DNA of 64,000 nucleotides from Tenuibacillus multivorans (GTDB lineage: Bacteria > Bacillota > Bacilli > Bacillales > Alkalibacillaceae), in the NCBI RefSeq assembly GCF_900103915.1, contig NZ_FNIG01000002.1, forward strand, positions 328,608 through 392,607, written 5' to 3'. The position numbers and the translations under genes are program-made. Shown here one piece after another: positions 37,204 through 45,218 of the stretch (positions within the stretch are counted from its first letter, which is position 1; each line of letters starts with the position of its first letter). Under the pieces are notes generated by a model. It saw only the letters and a program-made list of their open reading frames with translations. It had not been told where the DNA came from and made no database searches.

Positions 37204-37944
37204 ATGTCATTCACTCAGATGTTTTTAGGGTCAGTTTTTGGAACAACTCTAATTGCTCTAATAGTTTATGGATTAAGAATATATATTAAAAAGGTTACAC
37301 AGAATTACTTTGATAAAAACATTGAAAATCATAGACATGAACTTACTAAAACATTAAAAGAAATCGAATTTGACTATCAAAGGAAGATTGAGGATTTTTC
37401 TTTATATACTCAAAAACGTCACAGCATATATGCAGAGTTATATCAAAAACTTAACCAAGCTGTTATGGATATCAAAACAGCAACTGCTTCATTTAGGACT
37501 TATCCTTTTCCAGAAGTTCCCAAACCTGATAAATCTGATTTAAAAAAGGTACTGGAGAAGGAAGGATTTGATGATGAACAAATAATCAATGTTATAAACA
37601 AATGGCAAGTTGGCTCTTTAGAAGGTAGAAATGAAGCTACTAGATTATTTGACGCAAAAAGGTTAAAAAAAGCAGATCAATCTAGAGTTGAGGCAAATCA
37701 ATATTTTCTTAAATCTGAATTATATTTAAATGAAGAATTATCCTGTTTAATAGATGAAGCATTAAAAATCATATTTCATATGTGCATTGACGAGAGTAGT
37801 TCAATTGAATACCCTGGTTCAGAGGCAGCAAAAGAAAAGTGGAAAAATCACAAAGAAAACAGTGAAATACTAGAGAAAAAAATTATAGAAATAAAAAAGC
37901 AAATGAGAAAAGAGTTAAGTATCGGTGACTATTCTCACACATAA
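37204..37944 (+). CDS. Membrane-anchored coiled-coil protein in the integrase-attR gap
   Basis: A 246-aa protein with one N-terminal transmembrane helix (VFGTTLIALIVYGLRIYI) and a long, charged, coiled-coil cytoplasmic part. The ATG at 37204 follows AAAGGTGA. No enzyme motif is visible. Gene position between integrase and attR is where many elements carry single-gene defence or exclusion cargo; that role is an inference. Confidence 0.6.
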   Translation: MSFTQMFLGSVFGTTLIALIVYGLRIYIKKVTQNYFDKNIENHRHELTKTLKEIEFDYQRKIEDFSLYTQKRHSIYAELYQKLNQAVMDIKTATASFRTYPFPEVPKPDKSDLKKVLEKEGFDDEQIINVINKWQVGSLEGRNEATRLFDAKRLKKADQSRVEANQYFLKSELYLNEELSCLIDEALKIIFHMCIDESSSIEYPGSEAAKEKWKNHKENSEILEKKIIEIKKQMRKELSIGDYSHT

Positions 37945-37956
37945 TATTTGTCTATT

Positions 37957-37980
37957 TTGTGGTCACATTTGTGGTCACAT
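37957..37980 (+). repeat. Putative right integrase arm-type sites (tandem 12-mer)
   Basis: TTGTGGTCACAT occurs twice in direct tandem. The same 12-mer lies inside the left end (4005-4016), in the same orientation. Confidence 0.6.
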
Positions 37981-38097
37981 AAATCAAATAATTACCGAAA
38001 ACCCTAGGAAACTATCAAAACAATAAAACGTCTTAAACCCTTGATATGAGTAGTGTTACGGACATTTCTAGTAATACTAGGTTATACGCCTAAACGT

Positions 38098-38201
38098 CTT
38101 GACAGGGTGGAGGTCGGTGGTTCGAGCCCACTCGGAGTCATAGGGTGCCAAACCTAACTAGACCTCCCTCGCCCACTGGACCCGGGAGGTCTTTTCATGT
38201 T
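38098..38201 (+). repeat. attR: right 104-bp direct repeat with tRNA-Val 3' half
   Basis: Repeats 3856-3959 with one mismatch. It holds only the tRNA 3' half and terminator, so there is no second functional tRNA. The 9-mer AAACGTCTT occurs just before and at its left edge (38027-38035, 38092-38100). Confidence 0.93.
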
Positions 38202-38310
38202 TAAACTCTTTATAATATTTGAATCATACACAATATGATCATAAACTAACTTATGATCGTTACTTCGATTGCATTTTTCTTAAGATATCCAATTAATTCT
38301 TCACTCTCAA

Positions 38311-38486
38311 ATAAGGATTGCTCAAAGAAATTGATAAATTATAAGGGTCTAAAAACAAAGATGAATCTTGTTCGACACCTATATTTATAAAGCCTATTGC
38401 CTTTGATCTTTATCTATTATTCATGCTGTATTCACACGCTTTTGCAATAAGATAAATAAATCAAATTTCACTTATATCCCCCTAAA
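38311..38486 (-). pseudogene. Decayed N-terminus of the 485-aa nuclease-like gene
   Basis: Read leftward, one frame gives FINIGVEQDSSLFLDPYNLS, matching FINIDVDQDLPLFLDPYFLS of the protein at 6514-7971. Upstream DNA also matches, but an insertion and frameshifts break the reading. It lies next to the second copy of the winged-helix/nuclease gene. Confidence 0.65.
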
Positions 38487-38507
38487 ACCTTACAAACAAA
38501 TCATTCT

Positions 38508-39398
38508 TTAATAACTCTGTATCCCAAACTTCAATAATTTCTTTGGCAAAATGTCATCTAGATTTTGAATATCGGTATCGTTAAGTTCTATTAAATTAAA
38601 TTCGTATTTTTTGTATATTTCCAACTTCGTCTTTTTACGTTGTATGTATTTAGGATCATTTTCATATCCCCAGTATTCAATATAAACCTTGCCCACTGGT
38701 AAATAAAAATCAGTGTAGACTTCTTCCTCAATAGGAAGTCTTCTTTCATATGCATGAGCTATCTCAGACATATACAGCCAATTATCAATAAGCATTTCAG
38801 CTTTAGACCTTACAAAATGGCCATCAGCAGCTCTGTGTTTTGCGATAAATTTCTCTCTAAAACCTCCTTCTTCATTGGACTCAATTTTGGGTTCAGAGCT
38901 TCCTTCTTTTATTTCTTCAATCGTTTCGACCAGACGTTTGTTTTTTAGTATAGTCTCAGGCCATTTAACATAAGGAACTCTTGTTTTATTGTGCTCAAGT
39001 TGCTTACCTCCAAGGCTTTTCCCTAATTTTGTTGTAATCCAGCCTTTTCTGTCTTTTTCAATCCATCCTAGCTCTGAAAGTATAGGATTTATCCTTAATC
39101 TCGATACATCAAATTCTTCAGCCAATTTTGTTGTAGATAAATACTTTTCTTTAATATTGTTCTCTTTAAGATCAGAATCCTCCATAACCGTTGATGGCCA
39201 TGCAATCCATTGACGATCTCCTCTTGATTTTAATTGACCACCTTTTGCTTTACCTTTCTCAGTAAGCACCCATTGTTCATCAACTCTATCAATCCAATTA
39301 CTTCTTAGTAATTGTTTAAACATTTCTTTAGTACTTATGTTCATTTCTTTAGAAAGATTAGTAGATGATAAATATCTAACTTTCGTTGTGTTTCTCAA
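38508..39398 (-). CDS. Duplicated winged-helix/nuclease protein, copy outside the island
   Basis: A 296-aa protein nearly identical along its whole length to the one at 8414-9301, with the same TTG start and GGAGGT, the same two winged-helix units and the same nuclease pattern (HFVRSKAEM, YTDFYLP, VYIEYWGYEND). About 100 bp upstream is also shared, including a degraded form of the terminator found at 9381-9406. It appears intact. It stands on the chromosomal side of attR, next to a decayed copy of the 485-aa gene, so it likely derives from an older insertion. Confidence 0.65.
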   Translation of the reverse strand: MRNTTKVRYLSSTNLSKEMNISTKEMFKQLLRSNWIDRVDEQWVLTEKGKAKGGQLKSRGDRQWIAWPSTVMEDSDLKENNIKEKYLSTTKLAEEFDVSRLRINPILSELGWIEKDRKGWITTKLGKSLGGKQLEHNKTRVPYVKWPETILKNKRLVETIEEIKEGSSEPKIESNEEGGFREKFIAKHRAADGHFVRSKAEMLIDNWLYMSEIAHAYERRLPIEEEVYTDFYLPVGKVYIEYWGYENDPKYIQRKKTKLEIYKKYEFNLIELNDTDIQNLDDILPKKLLKFGIQSY

Positions 39399-39562
39399 CT
39401 GAATACCTCCATATATAATCTATTTAGATTACTCCAAGTATATATTTCGACATTAATTGTTAAATTGTTCCAAAAATCCCTGATAATAAAATTAGGACTC
39501 TTTATAAAGAGTTCGTAATCCACCTTATTGTACTTGAACCCCATTCTTGTATACAGTAATTA

Positions 39563-40102
39563 TTAATTCTCTACTGATTGCTGTTCTCCAAAAGTACGGT
39601 AATCCAACTCTTCCAATAGTTGTTCTCTATCTTGTCGTTTAATCTGTCCCCATACAATATTAAATAGAGGTAGGTTCATCTTTGTATTCATTTGATAGAG
39701 TTTTCTCATTTTATTAGACATGAGTTTACTATATTTATCTTCGTCATTTAATATAATTCCAATGAATTTATTATTATTCATCTTATAAACATCGAATGCT
39801 TCTATATCGTCCCACTTAATCTGGAACTGATCCATAGCAGTAACATTAATAATTAAATATTCCTCCGTAAGGGTCAGGTATGGGTATGAGTTTGTGTTTC
39901 CGAATTTCCTTGCAACTAAGAAGAGACATAAGATAAAAATCACTGAGATAAATATGCCGAGGACGCCAAATACATAATCACCTTCATTAAAACCTACACC
40001 ACTAACTAAGACACCTAATAATAAAAATATTAAACTTCCAACAAAAAGTAAGACGTTTCTTACCCTTGATTCGTAAAAATGCATTTCTTGTGAATTTTCC
40101 AT
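39563..40102 (-). CDS. STM3941-like membrane protein
   Basis: A 179-aa protein with two N-terminal helices (VLLFVGSLIFLLLGVLV and VFGVLGIFISVIFILCLFLV) and a cytoplasmic PH-like part (YPYLTLTEEYLII, IKWDDIEAF). The arrangement fits the family annotated as STM3941-like, of unknown function. GGGAGG lies upstream of the ATG. It ends the disturbed region after attR. Confidence 0.6.
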   Translation of the reverse strand: MENSQEMHFYESRVRNVLLFVGSLIFLLLGVLVSGVGFNEGDYVFGVLGIFISVIFILCLFLVARKFGNTNSYPYLTLTEEYLIINVTAMDQFQIKWDDIEAFDVYKMNNNKFIGIILNDEDKYSKLMSNKMRKLYQMNTKMNLPLFNIVWGQIKRQDREQLLEELDYRTFGEQQSVEN

Positions 40103-40345
40103 TTTATTCCCTCCCTCAAATTCGTTATAGGCTATAATAAGATAATAGTCAAGACTTTAACGGGAATAATTTTCCCTTTATTCAAAAAAATGCAAGTCCG
40201 CTGACATCTAACCTTTTTAAACCTGACACTAATTCCTAAGATAATATTGTTAAAATCCCCATTCATTAAACTTCTAATTGCATATTTGACTATTTACGTG
40301 AATATCGTTAAAAAGAAGTTTTCGTCATCAATGGGAGGTTAACAA

Positions 40346-41464
40346 TTGTTTATACACACGGTTCAACACGGAGATTCTCTGTATTCTATAAGTAACAGTT
40401 TTAATATTCCCGTAGAACAACTGCGAAGTGTAAATGGTTTAGAGGTAACAACGATTGTCCCAGGTCAGGCAATACTTATTCCACTGTATCAATATACTGT
40501 ACTGCCCGGAGATACACTCTCCAGTATTGCTAGAAAGGCATTTGTCCCTTTAGATCAGTTACGTGCAGCCAACCCAAATGTCAATCCTTACTTATTACAA
40601 CCCGGCATGCAAATCACTATTCCCGATATATCAAAATATGTGGCCAGTACTTTAAGTTTTTATGTTGTTCGTAGTCCCGAACTTGATAAAGCCTTAATTA
40701 ATGACTTTGCCCCCTATTCAACTTATATATCTATTTTTGAATATCGTTTTGGTATGAATGGCGATATTATTAACGAATTAAATGACATCCCTGCCATTGA
40801 AGTAAGTTGGGAAAGTGGGGTTAACATTGACTTTGAACAAATTCGCGGTGCCGACCGCGACCTTTATATAGGTTTCTTACGCCTACTCAAGGAGCGACTA
40901 CAATCAGAGGGCCATGTGTTAACTGTTGCGGTCCCTGCCAAAACCGGTGAGGATATATCATGGTTGGCAGGTTATGATTATGGTGGAATCGGTTCTGTTG
41001 TCGATTACATGTTTATTATGGCCTATGACTGGCATTATCCTGGAAGTGAACCTGGACCTGTTGCACCGATTAATAATGTTAGAAGTACGATTGAGTTTGC
41101 AATCAATAAGGTACCTCGGAAGAAAATTATACTTGGCGTCCCCCTCTATGGATATGACTGGTCCTTACCTTATGAATCTGGGTCCGAAGTATCAGCGATA
41201 TCGAATCAAGATGCAATAGATACGGCTATGCTGTATCTCTCACCTATTCAATATTCAGAGGAAGTTGCAACACCATTTTTTCGTTACCAGGATGATCAAG
41301 GTCAAGTACATGAAGTGTGGTTTGAAGATGTGAGAAGTATGAGTAGGAAAATGCAACTAGTCCAAGAATATGGCTTACAAGGGATCGGTGCTTGGCAATT
41401 AACGCTTGGTTTTACTGCAGGACCATGGGTGTTAACGAAGTTTTTTACTGTTAGAAAAGTTTAA
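40346..41464 (+). CDS. LysM and GH18 spore-type peptidoglycan hydrolase with internal deletion
   Basis: A 372-aa protein: two LysM domains (residues 1-47 and 48-97, each with a HTVQHGDSLYSIS/YTVLPGDTLSSIA pattern) and a GH18 barrel like SleL/YaaH, which cleave cortex glycan fragments during germination. The catalytic strand reads SGVNIDFEQI with the acid glutamate present, and the end motifs LGVPLYGYDW and GAWQLTLG are intact. However, the about 65-70 residues that normally separate the second strand from the catalytic strand are missing: NGDIINELNDIPAIE runs straight into the strand. Activity is therefore uncertain. TTG start with GGGAGG. Confidence 0.75.
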   Translation: MFIHTVQHGDSLYSISNSFNIPVEQLRSVNGLEVTTIVPGQAILIPLYQYTVLPGDTLSSIARKAFVPLDQLRAANPNVNPYLLQPGMQITIPDISKYVASTLSFYVVRSPELDKALINDFAPYSTYISIFEYRFGMNGDIINELNDIPAIEVSWESGVNIDFEQIRGADRDLYIGFLRLLKERLQSEGHVLTVAVPAKTGEDISWLAGYDYGGIGSVVDYMFIMAYDWHYPGSEPGPVAPINNVRSTIEFAINKVPRKKIILGVPLYGYDWSLPYESGSEVSAISNQDAIDTAMLYLSPIQYSEEVATPFFRYQDDQGQVHEVWFEDVRSMSRKMQLVQEYGLQGIGAWQLTLGFTAGPWVLTKFFTVRKV

Positions 41465-41558
41465 TAGAGTAAGCACCTACTTTGTTCTCATGAACCCAAT
41501 TAGACATATATTTTAAAAAGACTATAATAAGTTACAAATATAGGAAAGGGGAATACGA

Positions 41559-42329
41559 ATGAACAATCGAAATTTTCGCGTGATTGACTTAAGTACACCG
41601 CTAAACAACAACCTTAAAGAACCGATGCCACCGAAGATAGATTACATGAAGCATGAGGAAGGTGCTGTACAAGCTTCCCATGTGTTAGGGCTAAAACCTG
41701 ATGATTTTCCAGAAAGTAAAGCCTGGGCTACTGAAGAGGTGACGTTAACGACTCACACGGGTACCCATGTGGATGCACCTTGGCACTATTGGCCGACGTC
41801 TGAGGGTGAAAGAGCAAGAACCATCGATGAATTGCCTTTAGAATGGTTTTATGGTCATGGGGTTCTCTTTGACTTCAGTGATAAAGAAATAGGTTATGAG
41901 ATTACGACTGATGATTTTAAACAGAAGCTAGAAGAGATGAAATATGAACTAAAGCCATATGACATTGTGTTAGTCCGAACAGATGCGGATAAAAAGATCT
42001 ATGAGGACAACTATGCATTTATTCATGCAGGGGTCTCTGAGGAAGCAACGAGATGGTTGATTGATCAAGGCATCAAGGTCATGGGTACTGATGGTTGGGG
42101 GTGGGATATCCCACTAAACCTGCAAGCCCAAGATTATAAGAGTAATCCTAGAGATGGCGTACTTTGGGCTGCGCATTATGTTGGAAAGGACAAGGAATAT
42201 TGTCAAATTGAGAAGTTGGCTAACTTGGAACAACTCCCAATGAACTATGGATTTGAAGTATCCGTCTTCCCGATTAAGATAAAAGGAGCAAGTGCGGGTT
42301 GGGCACGCCCTGTTGCGATTATCAGATAG
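41559..42329 (+). CDS. Cyclase family protein (kynurenine formamidase-like)
   Basis: A 256-aa metal-dependent hydrolase of the cyclase superfamily (PF04199). The metal-binding HTGTHVDAPWHYWP motif lies near residue 65-78, and later GTDGWGWD and AAHYVGKD segments fit the fold. Substrates in the family include N-formylkynurenine and related amides; the exact substrate is not clear. AGGGGAA precedes the ATG. No trp-catabolism neighbours are present. Confidence 0.8.
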   Translation: MNNRNFRVIDLSTPLNNNLKEPMPPKIDYMKHEEGAVQASHVLGLKPDDFPESKAWATEEVTLTTHTGTHVDAPWHYWPTSEGERARTIDELPLEWFYGHGVLFDFSDKEIGYEITTDDFKQKLEEMKYELKPYDIVLVRTDADKKIYEDNYAFIHAGVSEEATRWLIDQGIKVMGTDGWGWDIPLNLQAQDYKSNPRDGVLWAAHYVGKDKEYCQIEKLANLEQLPMNYGFEVSVFPIKIKGASAGWARPVAIIR

Positions 42330-42376
42330 AGTTCCTTTTCTTTAATCGAACGTTGATAAAAAATAAGAATTGTCAT

Positions 42377-42416
42377 AGCCTAAGTTCCTTATTTCCAGGA
42401 TCTTAGGCTTTTATTT
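42377..42416 (+). terminator. Terminator of the cyclase gene
   Basis: AGCCTAAG (42377-42384) pairs with CTTAGGCT (42402-42409), followed by a T-rich run. Confidence 0.75.
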
Positions 42417-42431
42417 GTTAACCGCTTCACC

Positions 42432-42998
42432 TTATTCAAAGTAATAAAGCCCATAATTCGCAAAGCAACTAATCATGACGGCCATTTCTTTAGGTGATTG
42501 GTCCATATCATTGTCAATCCAATCTTTAATCACATTGACGGCTCCGCTCACCGTAAATGTACTGAGGTACCGTGAGTGGTCCTCGTCTAAATGGTTGACG
42601 TCCCTCCAATTATTCATCATAAATCGTTGAGCGATGTCCATGAGTCGTTTTTCAAAAGTGGGATCACCATGTTCACTTAATAAGGTTTGAATCATCCATT
42701 TATTTTTAGCGATATACTCGAGTAATCTTTGTGACATCTGTAGCGATTCTTCTTCGATTATAAAGCTATGACTACTTAAGTACTGATTGATGTCCTCTGC
42801 AATTTCTTCTTCGATTTTATCCAGTAAGTCATATTGGTCGGCATAATGCGTATAAAAAGTAGAGCGATTAATATCAGCTATTTCGCATATTTCTTTCACC
42901 GTAATACTCGAAACTGGTTTTTCATTCATGATTGAAATTAAACTTTCCTTCAATACTTTACGTGTATATTTTTTTCGTCGATCTAATTTCTCACTCAC
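42432..42998 (-). CDS. TetR-family repressor of the MMPL operon
   Basis: About 188 aa. N-terminal HTH (SSITVKEICEIADINRSTFYTHYADQYDLLDKI) is typical TetR, with a helical ligand-binding domain. I prefer the GTG at 42998, 9 nt after GAAGGG; earlier in-frame starts up to 43040 would run into an operator. It diverges from the MMPL/YhgE-like operon and two palindromes lie between them, so it likely represses both that operon and itself in response to a toxic or signal lipid. Confidence 0.85.
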   Translation of the reverse strand: MSEKLDRRKKYTRKVLKESLISIMNEKPVSSITVKEICEIADINRSTFYTHYADQYDLLDKIEEEIAEDINQYLSSHSFIIEEESLQMSQRLLEYIAKNKWMIQTLLSEHGDPTFEKRLMDIAQRFMMNNWRDVNHLDEDHSRYLSTFTVSGAVNVIKDWIDNDMDQSPKEMAVMISCFANYGLYYFE

Positions 42999-43024
42999 CT
43001 TCAACATCCCTTCAGTGACAATTT

Positions 43025-43118
43025 TGTTGCAATCCAACACAAAACCAATAAAGTGTTGTTTAACTTACGCTATTTACTAAACTGTTTGTTGAATATCCAA
43101 CACGGTGTCTATTACAAT
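43025..43118. promoter_or_regulatory. Two TetR operators and the mmpL promoter
   Basis: TGTTG-CAATC-CAACA (43025-43039) and TGTTG-AATATC-CAACA (43087-43102) are near-identical palindromes. The second overlaps the -35 of a promoter TTGAAT (43089-43094), 18 bp, TACAAT (43113-43118). Confidence 0.7.
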
Positions 43119-43163
43119 GATAAAGTGTAATAAAGGTTTTATGCAAGAGAGGATGACCCCTGA

Positions 43164-45218
43164 TTGAATCTAGCAGGAAAAATCATAAAACATAAAAAAT
43201 CAATTTTCATAACATTTATGGTCTTAGCGCTGATAAGTGCGATTGCCCAGTTTACGGTCTCAGTCAATTACAATATGGCTGATTATTTACCGGAGGATGC
43301 ACCGTCAACGCAAGCGATGGATTTAATGGAAGAGGAATTTGATGATCCGATTGCGAATGCGCGTGTCATGATTCGGGATGTTTCAATTGCTGAGGCTATG
43401 GCCTACAAAGATCAACTCGAATCGATCGATGGTGTCACATCGGTTACGTGGTTAGATGATGTCGTTGATTTAAAAACGCCAATTGAAATGGCGAATCAAG
43501 ATACAGTCGAATCCTATTATCAGGATAATATTGCTTTGTTTTCAATTAATATAAATGAAGGCGATGAAGTTGCGGCAACCGATGACATTTATGAGTTAAT
43601 CGGAGAGGACAACGCCATATCAGGTGAAGCCGTTAATACCGCTGTTTCTCAAAAGATGGCTGGTAAAGAGTCTCTATATGCGGCTGCCTTATTAGTGCCG
43701 ATTATTATCATCATTTTAATAATGTCCACGACTTCTTGGGTTGAACCGGTTTTCTTCTTAACCGCTATCGGGATATCGGTGTTAATTAATTTAGGAACGA
43801 ATATCTTTATTGGGGAAATATCGTTTGTTACCCAGTCGGTAGCACCGATCCTACAGCTCGCGGTATCGCTGGACTATGCGATCTTTTTACTTCATAGTTT
43901 TTCAGATTATCGCAAGCAAGTATCTGACCCTAGCGAGGCGATGCGACTCGCGATGAAACAGTCATTCCCGGCGATTGCGGCGAGTGCATCGACGACGTTC
44001 TTCGGTTTCATAGCTCTAACGTTTATGAATTTTGAAATTGGAGCTGATCTAGGCCTAAATCTCGTTAAGGGGATTTTACTAAGCTTTATAAGTGTCATGG
44101 TCTTTTTACCGGCTTTAACACTGTTGTTTTACAAGTGGATTGATCGGACGCAACACAAACCAATTATTCCGAGATTTAAGAATGTCGGTAAACGCGTGAT
44201 GAAATTTAGAATTCCTAGTATCCTATTAGTCTTACTCTTAATCGTACCGGCGTTCTTAGCCCAAAGCGAGACGTCGTTTATATACGGTGTGGGTGATCAG
44301 CCCGAATCAACAAGGGCAGGTGCTGATCAAGCCGCTATTGAAGATGAGTTTGGCAAAAGCACACAGATGGTTCTGCTTGTCCCTAAAGGGGATCTGGCTA
44401 AGGAAGAAGAACTCGTGCAGCATTTAGAGGAAATCCCGTATGTATCGAGTGCGATGTCGTATGTGAATACGGTCAGCTCTGCGATTCCACCAAATTATTT
44501 AGAGGAATCGATGACAGAACAGTTTTACTCCGACAACTATGCGCGAATGATTCTTTACACCGAAACGGATACAGAAGGTGATGCGGCCTTTTCATTAATT
44601 GAAGCTGTAGAGGATCAAGCGGAATCTTATTATGATGAGGTCCATTTACTTGGTGAGAGTGTAACACTTTATGACATTAAAGATACGGTTGAAAAAGACA
44701 ACACGCGGGTTAATTTACTGACGATTATCGCGATTGCAGTCGTTCTGTTAGTGACGTTCCGCTCGATCTCGATACCTGTCGTGTTATTACTGACCATCCA
44801 AGCGGCGGTTTGGATCAACTTGGCGGTACCGTACTTTATGGATTCGTCATTGGTCTATGTCGGGTATTTGATAATTAGTACCGTACAACTTGCTGCGACC
44901 GTCGACTACGGCATTTTATTTACGGAAACGTACCGGAACTTACGAAAAGAAATGCCTGCCATGAAGGCGATTAAGAAAACGATTGACGATAAGATTTTTG
45001 CGATCTTTATTTCAGCCTCAATCTTATCGAGTGTTGGGTTTATTTTATCGTTCACATCGACCAACCCTATCGTGTCGTCGATCGGATTATTGTTAGGTCG
45101 AGGTGCGCTACTGGCGTTCTTAATGGTCGTATTTGTACTCCCGGCCTTTTTAGTCATATTCGACCGTATTATCGAGAAAACAACGCTTAAAGCAGGCTTT
45201 TATAAGGAGGAAAAATGA
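43164..45218 (+). CDS. MMPL-family RND transporter
   Basis: A 684-aa RND-type transporter with twelve expected helices in two halves, each with a large extracytoplasmic loop after the first helix. Key proton-relay-like positions are in AVSLDYAIFLLHSF (first half) and AATVDYGILFTETY (second half). It is of the YdgH/YdfJ type. The TTG start follows GAGAGG. It overlaps the next gene by 4 bp. Likely exports a lipid or hydrophobic toxin, under TetR control. Confidence 0.88.
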   Translation: MNLAGKIIKHKKSIFITFMVLALISAIAQFTVSVNYNMADYLPEDAPSTQAMDLMEEEFDDPIANARVMIRDVSIAEAMAYKDQLESIDGVTSVTWLDDVVDLKTPIEMANQDTVESYYQDNIALFSININEGDEVAATDDIYELIGEDNAISGEAVNTAVSQKMAGKESLYAAALLVPIIIIILIMSTTSWVEPVFFLTAIGISVLINLGTNIFIGEISFVTQSVAPILQLAVSLDYAIFLLHSFSDYRKQVSDPSEAMRLAMKQSFPAIAASASTTFFGFIALTFMNFEIGADLGLNLVKGILLSFISVMVFLPALTLLFYKWIDRTQHKPIIPRFKNVGKRVMKFRIPSILLVLLLIVPAFLAQSETSFIYGVGDQPESTRAGADQAAIEDEFGKSTQMVLLVPKGDLAKEEELVQHLEEIPYVSSAMSYVNTVSSAIPPNYLEESMTEQFYSDNYARMILYTETDTEGDAAFSLIEAVEDQAESYYDEVHLLGESVTLYDIKDTVEKDNTRVNLLTIIAIAVVLLVTFRSISIPVVLLLTIQAAVWINLAVPYFMDSSLVYVGYLIISTVQLAATVDYGILFTETYRNLRKEMPAMKAIKKTIDDKIFAIFISASILSSVGFILSFTSTNPIVSSIGLLLGRGALLAFLMVVFVLPAFLVIFDRIIEKTTLKAGFYKEEK

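Larger units (their letters stand above)
3856..38201. mobile_element. Integrative defence island (about 34.2 kb) in tRNA-Val
   Basis: The element lies between two 104-bp repeats, and 34,242 bp separate equivalent points. It carries a tyrosine integrase, a small excisionase-like protein and an XRE repressor near the right end. Putative integrase arm sites (TTGTGGTCACAT) lie inside both ends. The cargo is mainly defence: BREX, GmrSD-like enzyme, helicase-nuclease and smaller nucleases. I see no relaxase, conjugation ATPase, terminase or capsid genes, so it is probably an integrative element that depends on others for transfer, or a satellite-like island. Excision by recombination of the two repeats would restore one intact tRNA-Val. 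Confidence 0.9.

Noticed and set aside
33152-38047. TAAACCCTTGATAT repeat as an extra att site
   Set aside because: It is only 14 bp, not at a boundary, and the 104-bp repeats already explain both ends.
38098-38201. Second tRNA-Val gene
   Set aside because: Only the 3' half of the tRNA is present; the D-arm and acceptor 5' strand are missing. It is the right att repeat.
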